Assembly (NCBI RefSeq): GCF_000003815.2
Contig: NC_049984.1
Location: 24,922,915 to 24,986,914 of the forward strand
Direction: 5' to 3'
Length of the DNA: 64,000 nt
Origin: Branchiostoma floridae
Lineage: Eukaryota > Chordata > Leptocardii > Amphioxiformes > Branchiostomatidae
Position 1 is the first letter of the stretch; every line of letters begins with the position of its first letter. The position numbers and the translations under genes were made by a program. The notes under the pieces are model-generated. The model made no database searches and was not told the DNA's origin. It saw only the letters and a program-made list of their open reading frames with translations. Below are positions 54,190-63,518 of the stretch, in pieces.

Positions 54190-57100
54190 GTTTGGAAATA
54201 ATTTTGTCACCTGAAAAGGTGTAAAAATGATATTTTTCAAGCGTTTGTATAGACATTCCAACATAGTTTCCATGGGAAATTGAAGATAATTATGTAGTTC
54301 ATTTGTCATATGTTGTCTTAGAGTCATAATTTGTATACCGCAGTGGAGACAGCTATGGACTGGTCGCCCCCCTCCCCATAATTTCTTTGGGGTTTAGCAT
54401 TATAATTTTTTCGACTTTCAAGACAAAGGATTGGGAATAAGCACATGGAATTGTTCTAGCCCATCTTTTCTTTAAATACCTATACGTAAATAAAATACTT
54501 GCCTGTGACCGCTGGCTTAGTCCGTTCACTTGCTAGTCAGATGCTAACTACTCGGGCTAAAATCTTGAAACTTTTGAGAGGTGTTATGTTCTCAAGGTTG
54601 AACTCAAGCCTCTCATTCAATTGCAAATTGAGGTCATGATAAATATAGGTTTCCATATTGCAAGTTGGCATTGAACTGATGATGCAAAACTGGTTCAAAT
54701 CGAATCTACACAACATTTGAAAGATGGATTTAATAGTGACATAAGATACACTGTTTTTACAGCCAAGCATACTGTAAATACAGGGAGTGATTTTCAGCCT
54801 CAATCTCAAAAAAGCTGTGAACACTCTATCTCCTCTCTACTAAGAAATTCAATTTCCCATGGCCCAGGAACTTACAGGTATACATTAGTCAATTGCAAGC
54901 ATAGTACTAGGTAGAAGACCTCAATGGTTTGTGCTGCATACCTTAATTTTTCAATTTCATTTCTGGATGTCGCCTGAACTCAAGACATATGTGTGTGTTT
55001 GAAGGGCTTTGAGGTTTCATGTAAAATTGCATGTTAACATAAATTTTACCTGAAATTTGAAAAATATACATGTGGTTCTAAAAATATTGAGAAATTGTAC
55101 ACTAGATGGCCTTACACTAGAGAGCAGATCCTCTGAAAGCATGAAATTGTGATTGACTACTAGTAGGGATGCTACTGGGACGGGTTTACAGAAAAGGCTG
55201 GGCTGTGTACATGGGCTGTCTACCTGGGCTGTCTACCTGGGTTGGCTATTACGCCAGGCTACTTGGACCTACGAAAGCCCATTGGGACAAAAGCTGTTTT
55301 AGAAGTAGGGGTTGTTTGTGCTCAGCGAAGAAGCTGTGTCTGTGTATAGTTATGTGAATGAGCTGTGTGAAGTGGCAGTGTGTGAAGGAGCTGTTTGTGA
55401 AGGAGTTGTGAAGGAGTTGTATTTGAAGGGGCTGTGTGTGAAGCAGCTGTGTTTGAAGGAGCACTGTATGTTACATAACCCAGAGGTTCTTGGTTCAAAT
55501 CAGTTGATATGCCACCGATCTTGTGCGCTTGGGAAGGGCTCTTAACACGACTTTCCTCCCTTTACTAGGGTAGAGAAAAGAGTACCTAGCTTCGGTAAGG
55601 GCCGTCCCTCAGATAGGGCAAAAAAACCACCACACTTACGGAAAAGACTAGGGGTCCTTCCTTCCCGTTGTAAGTGGTTCAAAACCTTAAGTTCTGTGGC
55701 CACACCTAGGGTAATTGCTGTCGTATTGAGGTCACCTGAGTTAGCACCGAATGACAGCTGTTATAGACCCTTGCACTTTAGCAACGCATGTTTTAAGCTC
55801 CTCACAATTCATTGTTGATCCAAATGTATGGCGCAGAAGCCTGGACCCTGACAGCCACTAAAGAACGGCTCCTGGACGCCTTTGACCAACTAGCCACCAG
55901 TCTTAAGACTAGTCCAATCAGCCCGATAAGTCGTGTTAATAGCCCTTCCCAAGGGCACAAGATTGGGGGCATATCAACTGATTTGAACCCAGAACCTCTG
56001 GGTTATGTAACACACACAATTGCTTCACACAAAGCCCCTTCACACACCGCTCCTTCAAACACAGCTCCTTCACATACAGCCCATGCACATACAGTTCCTT
56101 CACACACAGCTTCTTCGCTGAGCACAAACAACCCCTACTGCTAAAACAGCTTTTGTCCCAATAGGCTTTCGTAGGTCCAAGTAGCCTGACGTGATGGCCA
56201 GCCCAGGTAGACAGCCCAGGTAGACAGCCCAGCCTTTTCCGTAAACCCCTAATGGGACAGTCACTTGTGGCCTCTGTCAGCTCCCTGACAGTAATTTTGC
56301 TCTACAGGATACCTTAGAATGCACCATTATAACTTAATGCTCTAAAACTCTGCACCAAATGATATAGGCACAAGTATTGTAGGGGGGTGCATGGAGAACA
56401 TCCACCTTCCATGGCATGGAAGGTGGATGCCCTGAGATCCCCCTACAATACTTGCAACTATATCATTTGCAAATCACCAAGAAATTTGGACCCTTCATAA
56501 TAAATTCCTCGCTAAAAGCCTGATTGCTGACCGGTTTGTAGATATAGGAAGGTTGCCTCACTGAGTCATCAGTTCATGGCTAGGACTCCAAATATGGGCA
56601 TATCAAATTTCACATGATGTGATTTGATTTGCCTGTGTGAAATCAAAGACAGCACAGGTAATCTTTAATCAACCTTCCGCAGTAATTGAATTTTCATCCG
56701 TCTATGACAAGTGACAAGCAATTTTTTCACTATATAACTTTGAAATCGATAATGATAGATTATACATAATTAATGTACACATGCAGATATACTGATCATT
56801 ACTTATGGAAAAGGAAAATGCTCTATCCTTTAGTTAATAAATGTAATTTAAATAAATACCTCCATATATTCTGAGGTCTGGAGTATATATATATAGCTGA
56901 AAATTAATTTTCCATATGATTATGAGAGAATTCTTGTTCTAGTTTAATCCCGCCCTTTTTCCCTCCCGTGCAAACCCATATGATAAAAATCTGAGACCTA
57001 GCCAGCCAAACTGTGACCAAATGAACAAAAGACTAGTAGTGGTTTAAAAAAAGATTATTAAGTACATTCACCTCCTGGAAGCAGGTTGCATTATTGTGTT

Positions 57101-60100
57101 CTTGGTTGTATTTGAGTGTTAATTTGCACCAGTCCTATATCCCAAAATCCTTTCAATAGACTTTTGTGAATTGTGCTATGTGGATAGTTATTGAAATCCC
57201 GAAGAAAGGGACAATTTCTGAATTTTAGCTCTTTGCAATATTTCCAGGTAGTATTGCATTGCAGTCCAACACCTCTTTCCTGAAAGTAGTGCGGTATACA
57301 GTACTAGTATGTAGGTTGTAGCCAGTGCCCGTCCTTTGTCAGAATTTGTCAGCTGGGGAAGGAAAAAAAATTTGCCCATTCCGTCCTCTGTGACAGACAA
57401 AAATCGATGTGTAAAGATATATAAAAAAAACAGATGCCATTGAACATTTAAGTCTACCTGCAAAATTTACACCTCAAAATTCAGGAAATAGCATTTCAGA
57501 GGGTCTAGATTTCTAAATTTTCTGTGAGAGCATGCCCCCAGATCCTCCTGGGAACCTCAAAGGGCTTTCGGCACTCAATAGGATTTCCATTTCAAAATTT
57601 CAATTTCAGGCTGGCTACAACCCTGATACAGTATATATATATAATCCAGACAAATGACAGGGATAGCCCAGGGATTGATTTAAAGAAGAGGGGAAGAGGA
57701 GGATCACTAAGTGTGGGACCGCGTAGCGCAGCGGCAGTGTGTTCGGCCCGTGACCCAGAGGCACGTTAAAGAACCCGCCACATGTGCGATGGTGCGGTGT
57801 GAGTGGTTCAAAACCTACAGTACCTTGGCCGCACCTGGGGCAATTACTGTCGTATTGAGGTCACCTGAGTGGCGCCGAATGTCAACGCGCTCCAGACACT
57901 TGTGACCGTCGTATTGAGGTCACCTGAGTGGCACCTGAATGGCAGCTTGCTCCAGACCCTTGCGATTTAGCCCCGCCTATTGTAAGCTCCTCGCAATTCA
58001 GCCCCTGGCTGCAAATAGTAAGTAGCCGGCCCACCCAATTAAAAAAAAAACATCTGTGAAGGCTCGGGCTATGGCATTAGGAATTTTGAAAAACTTGGAG
58101 GTTTCTTGTTAATTGTTGATTGATCTTTCAATCGAATTTCCCCCTCTCCAGAGATGTGGTACCAGGTGTTCCTGTGGGCGCTCTTCTCCTCCATGTTTGT
58201 TCACCTCATCGCGGCGTTCATCGCCTTCGCAGCCCTGCGCTTACACAAGCAGGGGCGCTGGGTCCCGCTCGGTATCGTGATCATGGGCCTGCTGTCTCCG
58301 CTGTCAGGGGGAGTCATCACAAGTAAGTGTTTGTAATAAACACTTTCATTTGCTAACAGTTGTGTTTTTGTTTGTTTGTATTGTGTATACACGGTAAACT
58401 GCATATCCAGACTAATTTATTTGATCTACTCACACTGGGAAGGACCCCTGCTCTTTTCGATAAGTGTGGCGGGTTCTCTAACGTGCTTGGGGTGTGGCTC
58501 TCCTCAAACACGGGACCTCCATTCGATGTCTTATCCGAGGAACGTAACCAAATCTAACCAAATCTTGGTACCCATTTCCACCTGAGTGAAATGAGAAATT
58601 TCGTGTTAAGCGCCTTTTTCAAGGCCACAATGTCAGAAGATAGGAACCAAGGACCTCTGGCCTCTGGGCCAAAGACATTAAGCATTATGCCACACAATGT
58701 CACAATTTATGAGGGGGGATGGGACGATTGTTTGCAATGAATAACAAGAGTATGTATAGACCTCAGAGCTATTGTATGATTGTTGATCTATTTCTTAAAT
58801 GGCAGTGGAAGTCGATAGGATCCGTTGTACGTAGTTGGATGATTTTTAGGGACTGGTCGATATTTAGCGGGGGGGGAGGGCCGGTCGTCAGAGGGGGGAG
58901 GGCCTAGGAAAAAAAATTTGAGCCGGGGGGAGGGCCTAGGAAAAATATTTTGAGCCAAGGGGAGGGCCTAGGAAAAAATTTTTGATCGGACTACCAGCAA
59001 AATTTGTCCCTCAAAATGCTGGAAATTGGCGTTTCAGAGGGTCAAGATTTCAAAATTTCCCCAGGCCTCCACAAGCTTGAGACGCCTCGCGCCCGAGTTC
59101 GGCGCTCGGCAAAAAAAAAAAGGCCGGTGGCTCGCCGCTCCATATGCTGAAAATTCGCTCAGTCATATTTCACTGCCGCGCCTTTGACTCTATCTCTGTT
59201 TAACACCGCTACAACGTTGTAAAAATATTGATGTTACAGTGTTCATTTACCGTTTTAACGCTTGTATTAATAGAGGTGGGCGGAGAAAATATCAGTTAAA
59301 TTTGTTTTCCTTTCTTATGAAGCTGGCGCGGCAAAGGCATGAAGCCGATAAAGTTACCAAAATGCGACGTAAAAATACTAAAATGTAACGTTACTTCCGG
59401 TTTGCAATGCTACCATTCAGTCACGGTGACAAAATTTAGTGTACTTGCATATCTAGTCAACATCTGCGCACCAACACGTGTCGGTATTTTTTCTCATACA
59501 AAATGTATAAGTTACCGCAAAAGAATGACGTGAAAATGCGTATTTTCTTTCTTTCATTATTTGGAAGGCTCTGGAAGATGACTTGCGACAAAGTGCCGTC
59601 TGTGAAACGGCCGGTGAGACTTGTGAATTCAGCTTTCCTCGTTTCATGTTCGCTTTCTCTCGCTGTACATCGTCAGCAAATAGGTGTGTTTGGAGATCAA
59701 AATCTTTGTCGACAATGTTCAATTTGCTTAGAAGGAAAAAAAGACGACTGTCACAGGATTTGGCGCATCGTGAGGGCTTTGAATATTTTGCTTGGCGCAA
59801 CGTGATTCTAAAACCCACCGCGCTACCTGAAATTTTGCAGACAGGACACCTCTTTCCCCACTACTATATTATAAAATCTTACACAGCGTCCTTGTTATAA
59901 CCTGTACAGCCAGCAGCGAGTGCTCGGCTTCGGAACTATCATAGTTATCAAACGCACGCAGTACAAGACGTGTGCAAGCCGATTCCCATGTAGGACATGC
60001 TGTTGTACGTGTCGTTACCATGGCAACAGCCTTGGCTGCAGTCTTTAGATGTACCGATTGGACAGGGCGTGCCGCTTTATGCGTAAAATCGAATTAACTT

Positions 60101-62618
60101 GCGACCAATCACAGCCCGCAGCGGCGCCCAAAAGGCGGTAAACGTAACGTCAATCATCCTTGCGTCAATCAAGAAGAAACGCAAAACTATGGGAATAACC
60201 CGGGTAACTGCAATGTTTGGGACTGCAATGTTTGGGACAAGTATCTCGCCAAGGCCTCGACTCGTCAAGAGGAAGTGGACGACGCGGAAACTATTGCTTC
60301 TACTACAAGTGTTGAGGAACAAGGAGAAGGGGCAGCGGTGGAGTCAGGGCTGGCAAAGCTCGCGAGGAAACGATGTCGGAGCCGCGGAGGACGACTCGAG
60401 CCTCTCAAATCCAAGAAAAATGGCGCAAGAGGCAGCAGTGCCTTTGTCACATCGGAGACGAGTGGTGTGTGATGACGTCTGTTTACAGTTTGCACCAGGA
60501 GGAAAACATCCTTAAACGATTCCTTTGTCGATAGTTTTAAAACTATGAAAATCGGAAGCTTGACAGTTCATGAGGCCTGTGATACAGGCACAGCTACTGA
60601 GAAAAGAATCTGAACTAACGTGTCAAAAAATAAATAAACGCTCATAAATAAATTCCCGTCAAAATGCCTTTTAAATCGTACAGGATCCGGGTGATTCCGA
60701 TCGGAGTTTGCAAGGCATTGCAAATTAGAATCGTGAATAAAAGTGAATGTTACCGAATAAATAGTATCATAATTCTTTGTCATGCTCGTTCATGTGCCAG
60801 TACACCTAGAACACCAGTACAGATGGCCTTTTGATTTAGAACTTTTCTTACGCACCTTCATCAATAATAGTGACACAATATAGCCGCGGGCGACTGTAGG
60901 TCTATCTATCGCTATGCTCTCGACGTTGGCCGCGAGCGATAGTAGTATAAGCGATAATAGGCCAACAGTCATCTCTGCGGCTAGACACAATACAGACATA
61001 AAGTTAACATGTTGCTGCAACATCGTGCGGGCAAAACGTAATTTTTTTCTTTCAAATCATCGCAATATTCCTACTATGTGCAGGCCCATTCCGTCATTTT
61101 TGACCGACAAAATGGATATACAAAAAGCGTGGCATTTGTAAAAGATCTCCCGAGTTAGGGCTGGGTATCGGTACAGTGTACCGGTACAAAACCGGTTTTT
61201 CATATTGGACCGGTCCAGAAAAACCGGACCTGAAAAAATTAGGTGAACCGGATGTTGGACCGATTAGAAAATTAACAGATTATTTTATCAGGCATCCACA
61301 CATTTTGGCGCTTGCAGGTGGAAGAAAGAAAATAACAAGAGTGCAGTAGAGTAGAGTTAATAGTCATTTATACCGAATTTACAGCCAATCGTACAGATGC
61401 AGTAAGCGTTGTAGGATTTTAAAACGCCAGTGTAAGTCTAATACTCCACCTAACAGATTTCTTTGTAGTGAAATGGACCATTGGTATGAGTCATACTGAA
61501 TCAGGTCCAGGTTCAGGTCCGGACCTGGACCTGATCCTTTGGACCTGAACCGGACCTGGACCTGAATTTTCTGTACCGGTACCCAGCCCTATCCCGAGTA
61601 GAAGTCTGCGTTCTAACGCCCGCCGGGAGAGGTAGAGACTGAAGGCGACCGGTCGACCCCGGCCCGCCGTGGGAAAGTCGTCCTTACGCTTCGGCGCCCC
61701 CCTCCCCACTACAGATTTGGTTAGTCTTATCGTCCTTACGTTTTTGTTGGCATTTTTCCCCGAGTCACAGTCAGTTACTGCCACCACAGAACCAACAAGT
61801 CCCAAACGTATGTACTTTGAAAATAGTCTCCGACAAGCTGCTCCAGCTTGCAATGCGTTTAGCAAAGGGGCGGGGCGCGCGCCGCGGAGCGGCGCAAATC
61901 TACTAGAAATCCAGGTACAAAATACTTTTGCGGTGTTGTTCAGTGGATACAGTGGCATCATTTATGAATATCAAAAGAATAAAGTAGCCTTCATGAAGAA
62001 TATATTTATGGGCTCCGGGACTTTTTTGCTAGGGGTAAGAGATCTGCTTTGCGACGAAAAACGGAAAACCAGTATCATCAGTATGGCGTAAAGGATATTT
62101 CCAAGCGGGAGCGCGGTGATTTATTTGCGTTTTGAATATTTTTCAAATTTGATAGGAGGGGGGAGGGCCTAGGAAAAATATTTTGACTTGGGGGGAGGGC
62201 CTAGGAAAAAAAATTTGACCGGGGGGGAGGGCCTAGGAAAAAAATTTTGACCCGACCCTCTGACGACCGGCCCTCCCTCCCCGCTAAATATCGACCAGTC
62301 CCTTAAAGCATGGGGTTTGCATTATCTTGTGTAGTATAGTTGTAACTTGTAGTAATTTTTATGTACCATGTCCAGATACTTGAAAAGGCTTCATGATATC
62401 AATACCAGCAATTTGGCTGTAATAATTAACTTCTGTTGTATGTTTGTGCTTTTTGTTTTGAAACTAGCACCATTGTACCCATTCCAGGTGCGGCCATCGC
62501 AGGTGTGTACCGGGCGGCAGGCTTCACCATGGCCCCCATGTACGCCCTCGTGTGGGGCGTCGGACAGACAGTGTTCGTAATGGTCATATCGTTCTCCAGA
62601 ATACTCGCCACGCTATGA
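54108..62618 (+). CDS. TMEM170A: TMEM170A, complete spliced CDS
   Basis: Three exons (54,108-54,189; 58,152-58,322; 62,488-62,618) total 384 nt: 127 codons and a TGA, all junctions in phase at GT/AG. The protein has a short soluble N terminus and three hydrophobic segments (about residues 32-57, 63-93, 102-127), as in the TMEM170 family. Human TMEM170A is an ER and nuclear-envelope membrane protein that promotes sheet morphology. Highly conserved blocks are EMWYQVFLWALFSS, TSAAIAGVYRAAG and SFSRILATL at the C terminus. TMEM170B is an alternative vertebrate paralog name; a pre-duplication ortholog is possible. The last exon exists twice in tandem. Confidence 0.94.
55560..55811 (+). mobile_element. 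SINE C-like body inside the foldback element
   Basis: GTGGTTCAAAACCT, then AATTGCTGTCGTATTGAGGT and CACCTGAGT match the body at 57.8 kb. It joins directly to a reverse-transcriptase fragment, the arrangement expected if this is a LINE/SINE tail. Confidence 0.5.
55825..55895 (+). pseudogene. non-LTR retrotransposon reverse transcriptase fragment
   Basis: The translation QMYGAEAWTLTATKERLLDA and FDQLA matches the widely shared C-terminal motif of LINE reverse transcriptases (LYGSETWTLTK...RLEAFE type). Only this short block is recognisable and there is no intact element around it. Confidence 0.65.
56370..56475. repeat. perfect-arm hairpin repeat
   Basis: ATGATATAGGCACAAGTATT...GTAGGGGG is inverted as CCCCCTAC...AATACTTGCAACTATATCAT, with a second internal palindrome CCACCTTCCATG/CATGGAAGGTGG at the tip. 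Flanking sequence (CACCAAGAAATTTGGACCC, GCTAAAAGCCTGAT) recurs at 51.75-51.95 kb. Confidence 0.75.
57304..57625. mobile_element. hAT-type non-autonomous element, TSD ATACAGTA
   Basis: The right end GGCTGGCTACAACCCTG and left GTTGTAGCCAG are inverse; ATACAGTA flanks both (57,296-57,303 and 57,626-57,633). In reverse orientation the interior contains the ATTTCCTGAATTTTGAGG form of the shared module. The leftmost about 11 bases differ from the canonical terminus. Confidence 0.8.
57711..58040 (+). mobile_element. tRNA-derived SINE, family C
   Basis: GTGGGACCGCGTAGCGCAGC with A-box-like GTAGCGCAGCGGCAGTGTG opens the unit; a conserved body (CGTATTGAGGTCACCTGAGT, partly duplicated in tandem at 57,853 and 57,910) follows, ending in A-rich sequence near 58,040. 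The B box is poor. Confidence 0.5.
58152..58322 (+). CDS. TMEM170A: TMEM170A coding exon 2 (TM1-TM2)
   Basis: The 171-nt exon has acceptor CCCCCTCTCCAG and donor ACAA before GTAAGT. It encodes MWYQVFLWALFSSMFVHLIA, a hydrophobic stretch to RLHKQGRW, and LGIVIMGLLSPLSGGVIT. High GC relative to the flanks. Confidence 0.95.
60014..60027. promoter_or_regulatory. RFX X-box inside the 3.45-kb transposon
   Basis: GTTACCATGGCAAC fits the X-box inverted repeat. A CCAAT box (GACCAATCAC) follows about 80 bases later, then several short open frames. This looks like a captured host promoter, inferred from motif spacing only. Confidence 0.4.
61156..61591. mobile_element. hAT-type element nested in the 3.45-kb transposon, TSD TCCCGAGT
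   Basis: TAGGGCTGGGTATCGGTAC at the left faces GTACCGGTACCCAGCCCTA at the right, with a perfect 8-bp duplication TCCCGAGT (61,148-61,155 and 61,592-61,599). The interior has tandem CAGGTCC/GGACCTG steps. The element at 39,689 is a related copy. Confidence 0.93.
62488..62618 (+). CDS. TMEM170A: TMEM170A coding exon 3, copy A (TM3 and stop)
   Basis: Acceptor CCCATTCCAG. It completes TSAAIAGVYRAAGF and encodes MYALVWGVGQTVFVMVIS then FSRILATL before TGA. This is the proximal of two nearly identical terminal exons. No AATAAA signal is seen before copy B. Confidence 0.93.
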
Positions 62619-63062
62619 TCGGGGATTTGTATCAAGGTATTTGATTTGCAAAAATGGATCCTACTGGATCAAAGTCCAGAGGGGAGTCCAGATTGTGCCA
62701 TGAGCAGTTATTGAAAGGCATGTGAATGTCTGGGTATGCTGAACACAGTTGAAATGTATCATTGTGTGTTCAAGGAAGAATTAGAAAGCTTCTCCGTCGC
62801 AGAGTTTTGCTTCGGATCATGCTCCAAGTCACTCCTGCAAATGGAAGGAGCACAGGTTCTCTTTGGGAGCGAGGAAGGAGTCAGCTCAAGAAAGGATGTG
62901 GTCCTTCTCTGTCATGTTTGCCATCTTGTTGCAAGAAGATGGATTCTCTGATGCAGAGACAGAAACACACCATTGAGAGTGATACAGAAGCAAGGTCATG
63001 GGGAACAGCCCCACCTGTCAGATTCAGTGCAAACTGCACAATTCTACTGCAAGATTCTGCTA
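62619..63062 (+). other. TMEM170A 3' flank, copy A
   Basis: Probable 3' UTR of the proximal terminal exon, matched almost base for base by 63,519-63,963. The open frames across it occur in both copies only because the DNA is duplicated. No polyadenylation signal was identified. Confidence 0.6.
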
Positions 63063-63387
63063 GGAACCAAGGACCTCTGGGCCAAAGACATTAAGCATTA
63101 TGCCACACAATGTCACAATTTATGAGGGGGGATGGGACGATTGTTTGCAATGAAGAACAAGAGTATGTATAGACCTCAGAGCTATTGTATGATTGTTGAT
63201 CTATTTCTTAAATGGCAGTGGAAGTCGATAGGATCCGTTGTACGTAGTTGGATGATTTTTAAAGCATGGGGTTTGCATTATCTTGTGTAGTATAGTTGTA
63301 ACTTGTAGCAATTTGGCTGTAATACTTAACTTCTGTTGTAGTTTTGTGCTTTTTGTTTTAAAACTGGCACCATTGTCCCCATTCCAG

Positions 63388-63518
63388 GTGCAGCCATCGC
63401 AGGTGTGTACCGGGCGGCAGGCTTCACCATGGCCCCCATGTACGCCCTCGTGTGGGGTGTCGGACAGACAGTGTTCGTAATGGTCATATCGTTCTCCAGA
63501 ATACTCGCCACGCTATGA
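63388..63518 (+). CDS. TMEM170A: TMEM170A coding exon 3, duplicate copy B
   Basis: Identical in acceptor, frame and encoded protein to 62,488-62,618. The two coding differences (GCG/GCA and GGC/GGT) are synonymous. It could serve as an alternative terminal exon. It could also represent the other haplotype wrongly joined in the assembly, since it lacks the 3.45-kb transposon present in copy A. Confidence 0.8.

Larger units (their letters stand above)
55165..56255. mobile_element. large foldback element with minisatellite arms
   Basis: The left arm (about 55,165-55,555) and right arm (about 55,930-56,255) are inverted copies: TTTACAGAAAAGGCTGGGCT versus AGCCCAGCCTTTTCCGTAAA at the outer ends, and GTTACATAACCCAGAGGTTC versus GAACCTCTGGGTTATGTAAC further in. 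Each arm contains a GTGAAGGAGCTGT-type minisatellite (plus strand left, inverse right). The 370-bp centre carries SINE-like and LINE-derived sequence. Confidence 0.85.
54190..58151 (+). other. TMEM170A intron 1
   Basis: About 4 kb. It holds the large inverted repeat with SINE/LINE core (55.17-56.25 kb), a hairpin repeat (56.37-56.47 kb), a hAT element (57.3 kb) and a SINE-like unit (57.7 kb). Between 54.2 and 55.1 kb and 56.5 and 57.2 kb no feature is recognised apart from solitary repeat ends. Confidence 0.75.
58849..62302. mobile_element. 3,454-bp Harbinger-like transposon, TTA target duplication
   Basis: GGGACTGGTCGATATTTAGC at the left is inverted at the right over 47 bp (58,849-58,895 and 62,256-62,302). 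TTA flanks both sides, and the empty site is preserved in the duplicate at 63,250-63,265. Subterminal GGGAGGGCCTAGGAAAAA repeats (about three per end) are in direct orientation. Open frames are at most 140 codons and show no DDE transposase or Myb-like protein, so it is non-autonomous. The interior includes an X-box/CCAAT promoter-like stretch at 60.0-60.1 kb, a repeat module at 59.0 kb and a nested hAT element. Confidence 0.88.

Noticed and set aside
61669-62091. 140-codon plus-strand frame in the 3.45-kb transposon
   Set aside because: No recognisable transposase or host domain, composition like the surrounding noncoding DNA, and antisense frames of similar length overlap it.
62736-63094. 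Frames repeated after both TMEM170A terminal exons
   Set aside because: Present twice only because the 3' flank is duplicated; differences between copies include amino-acid changes and no conserved domain is visible.
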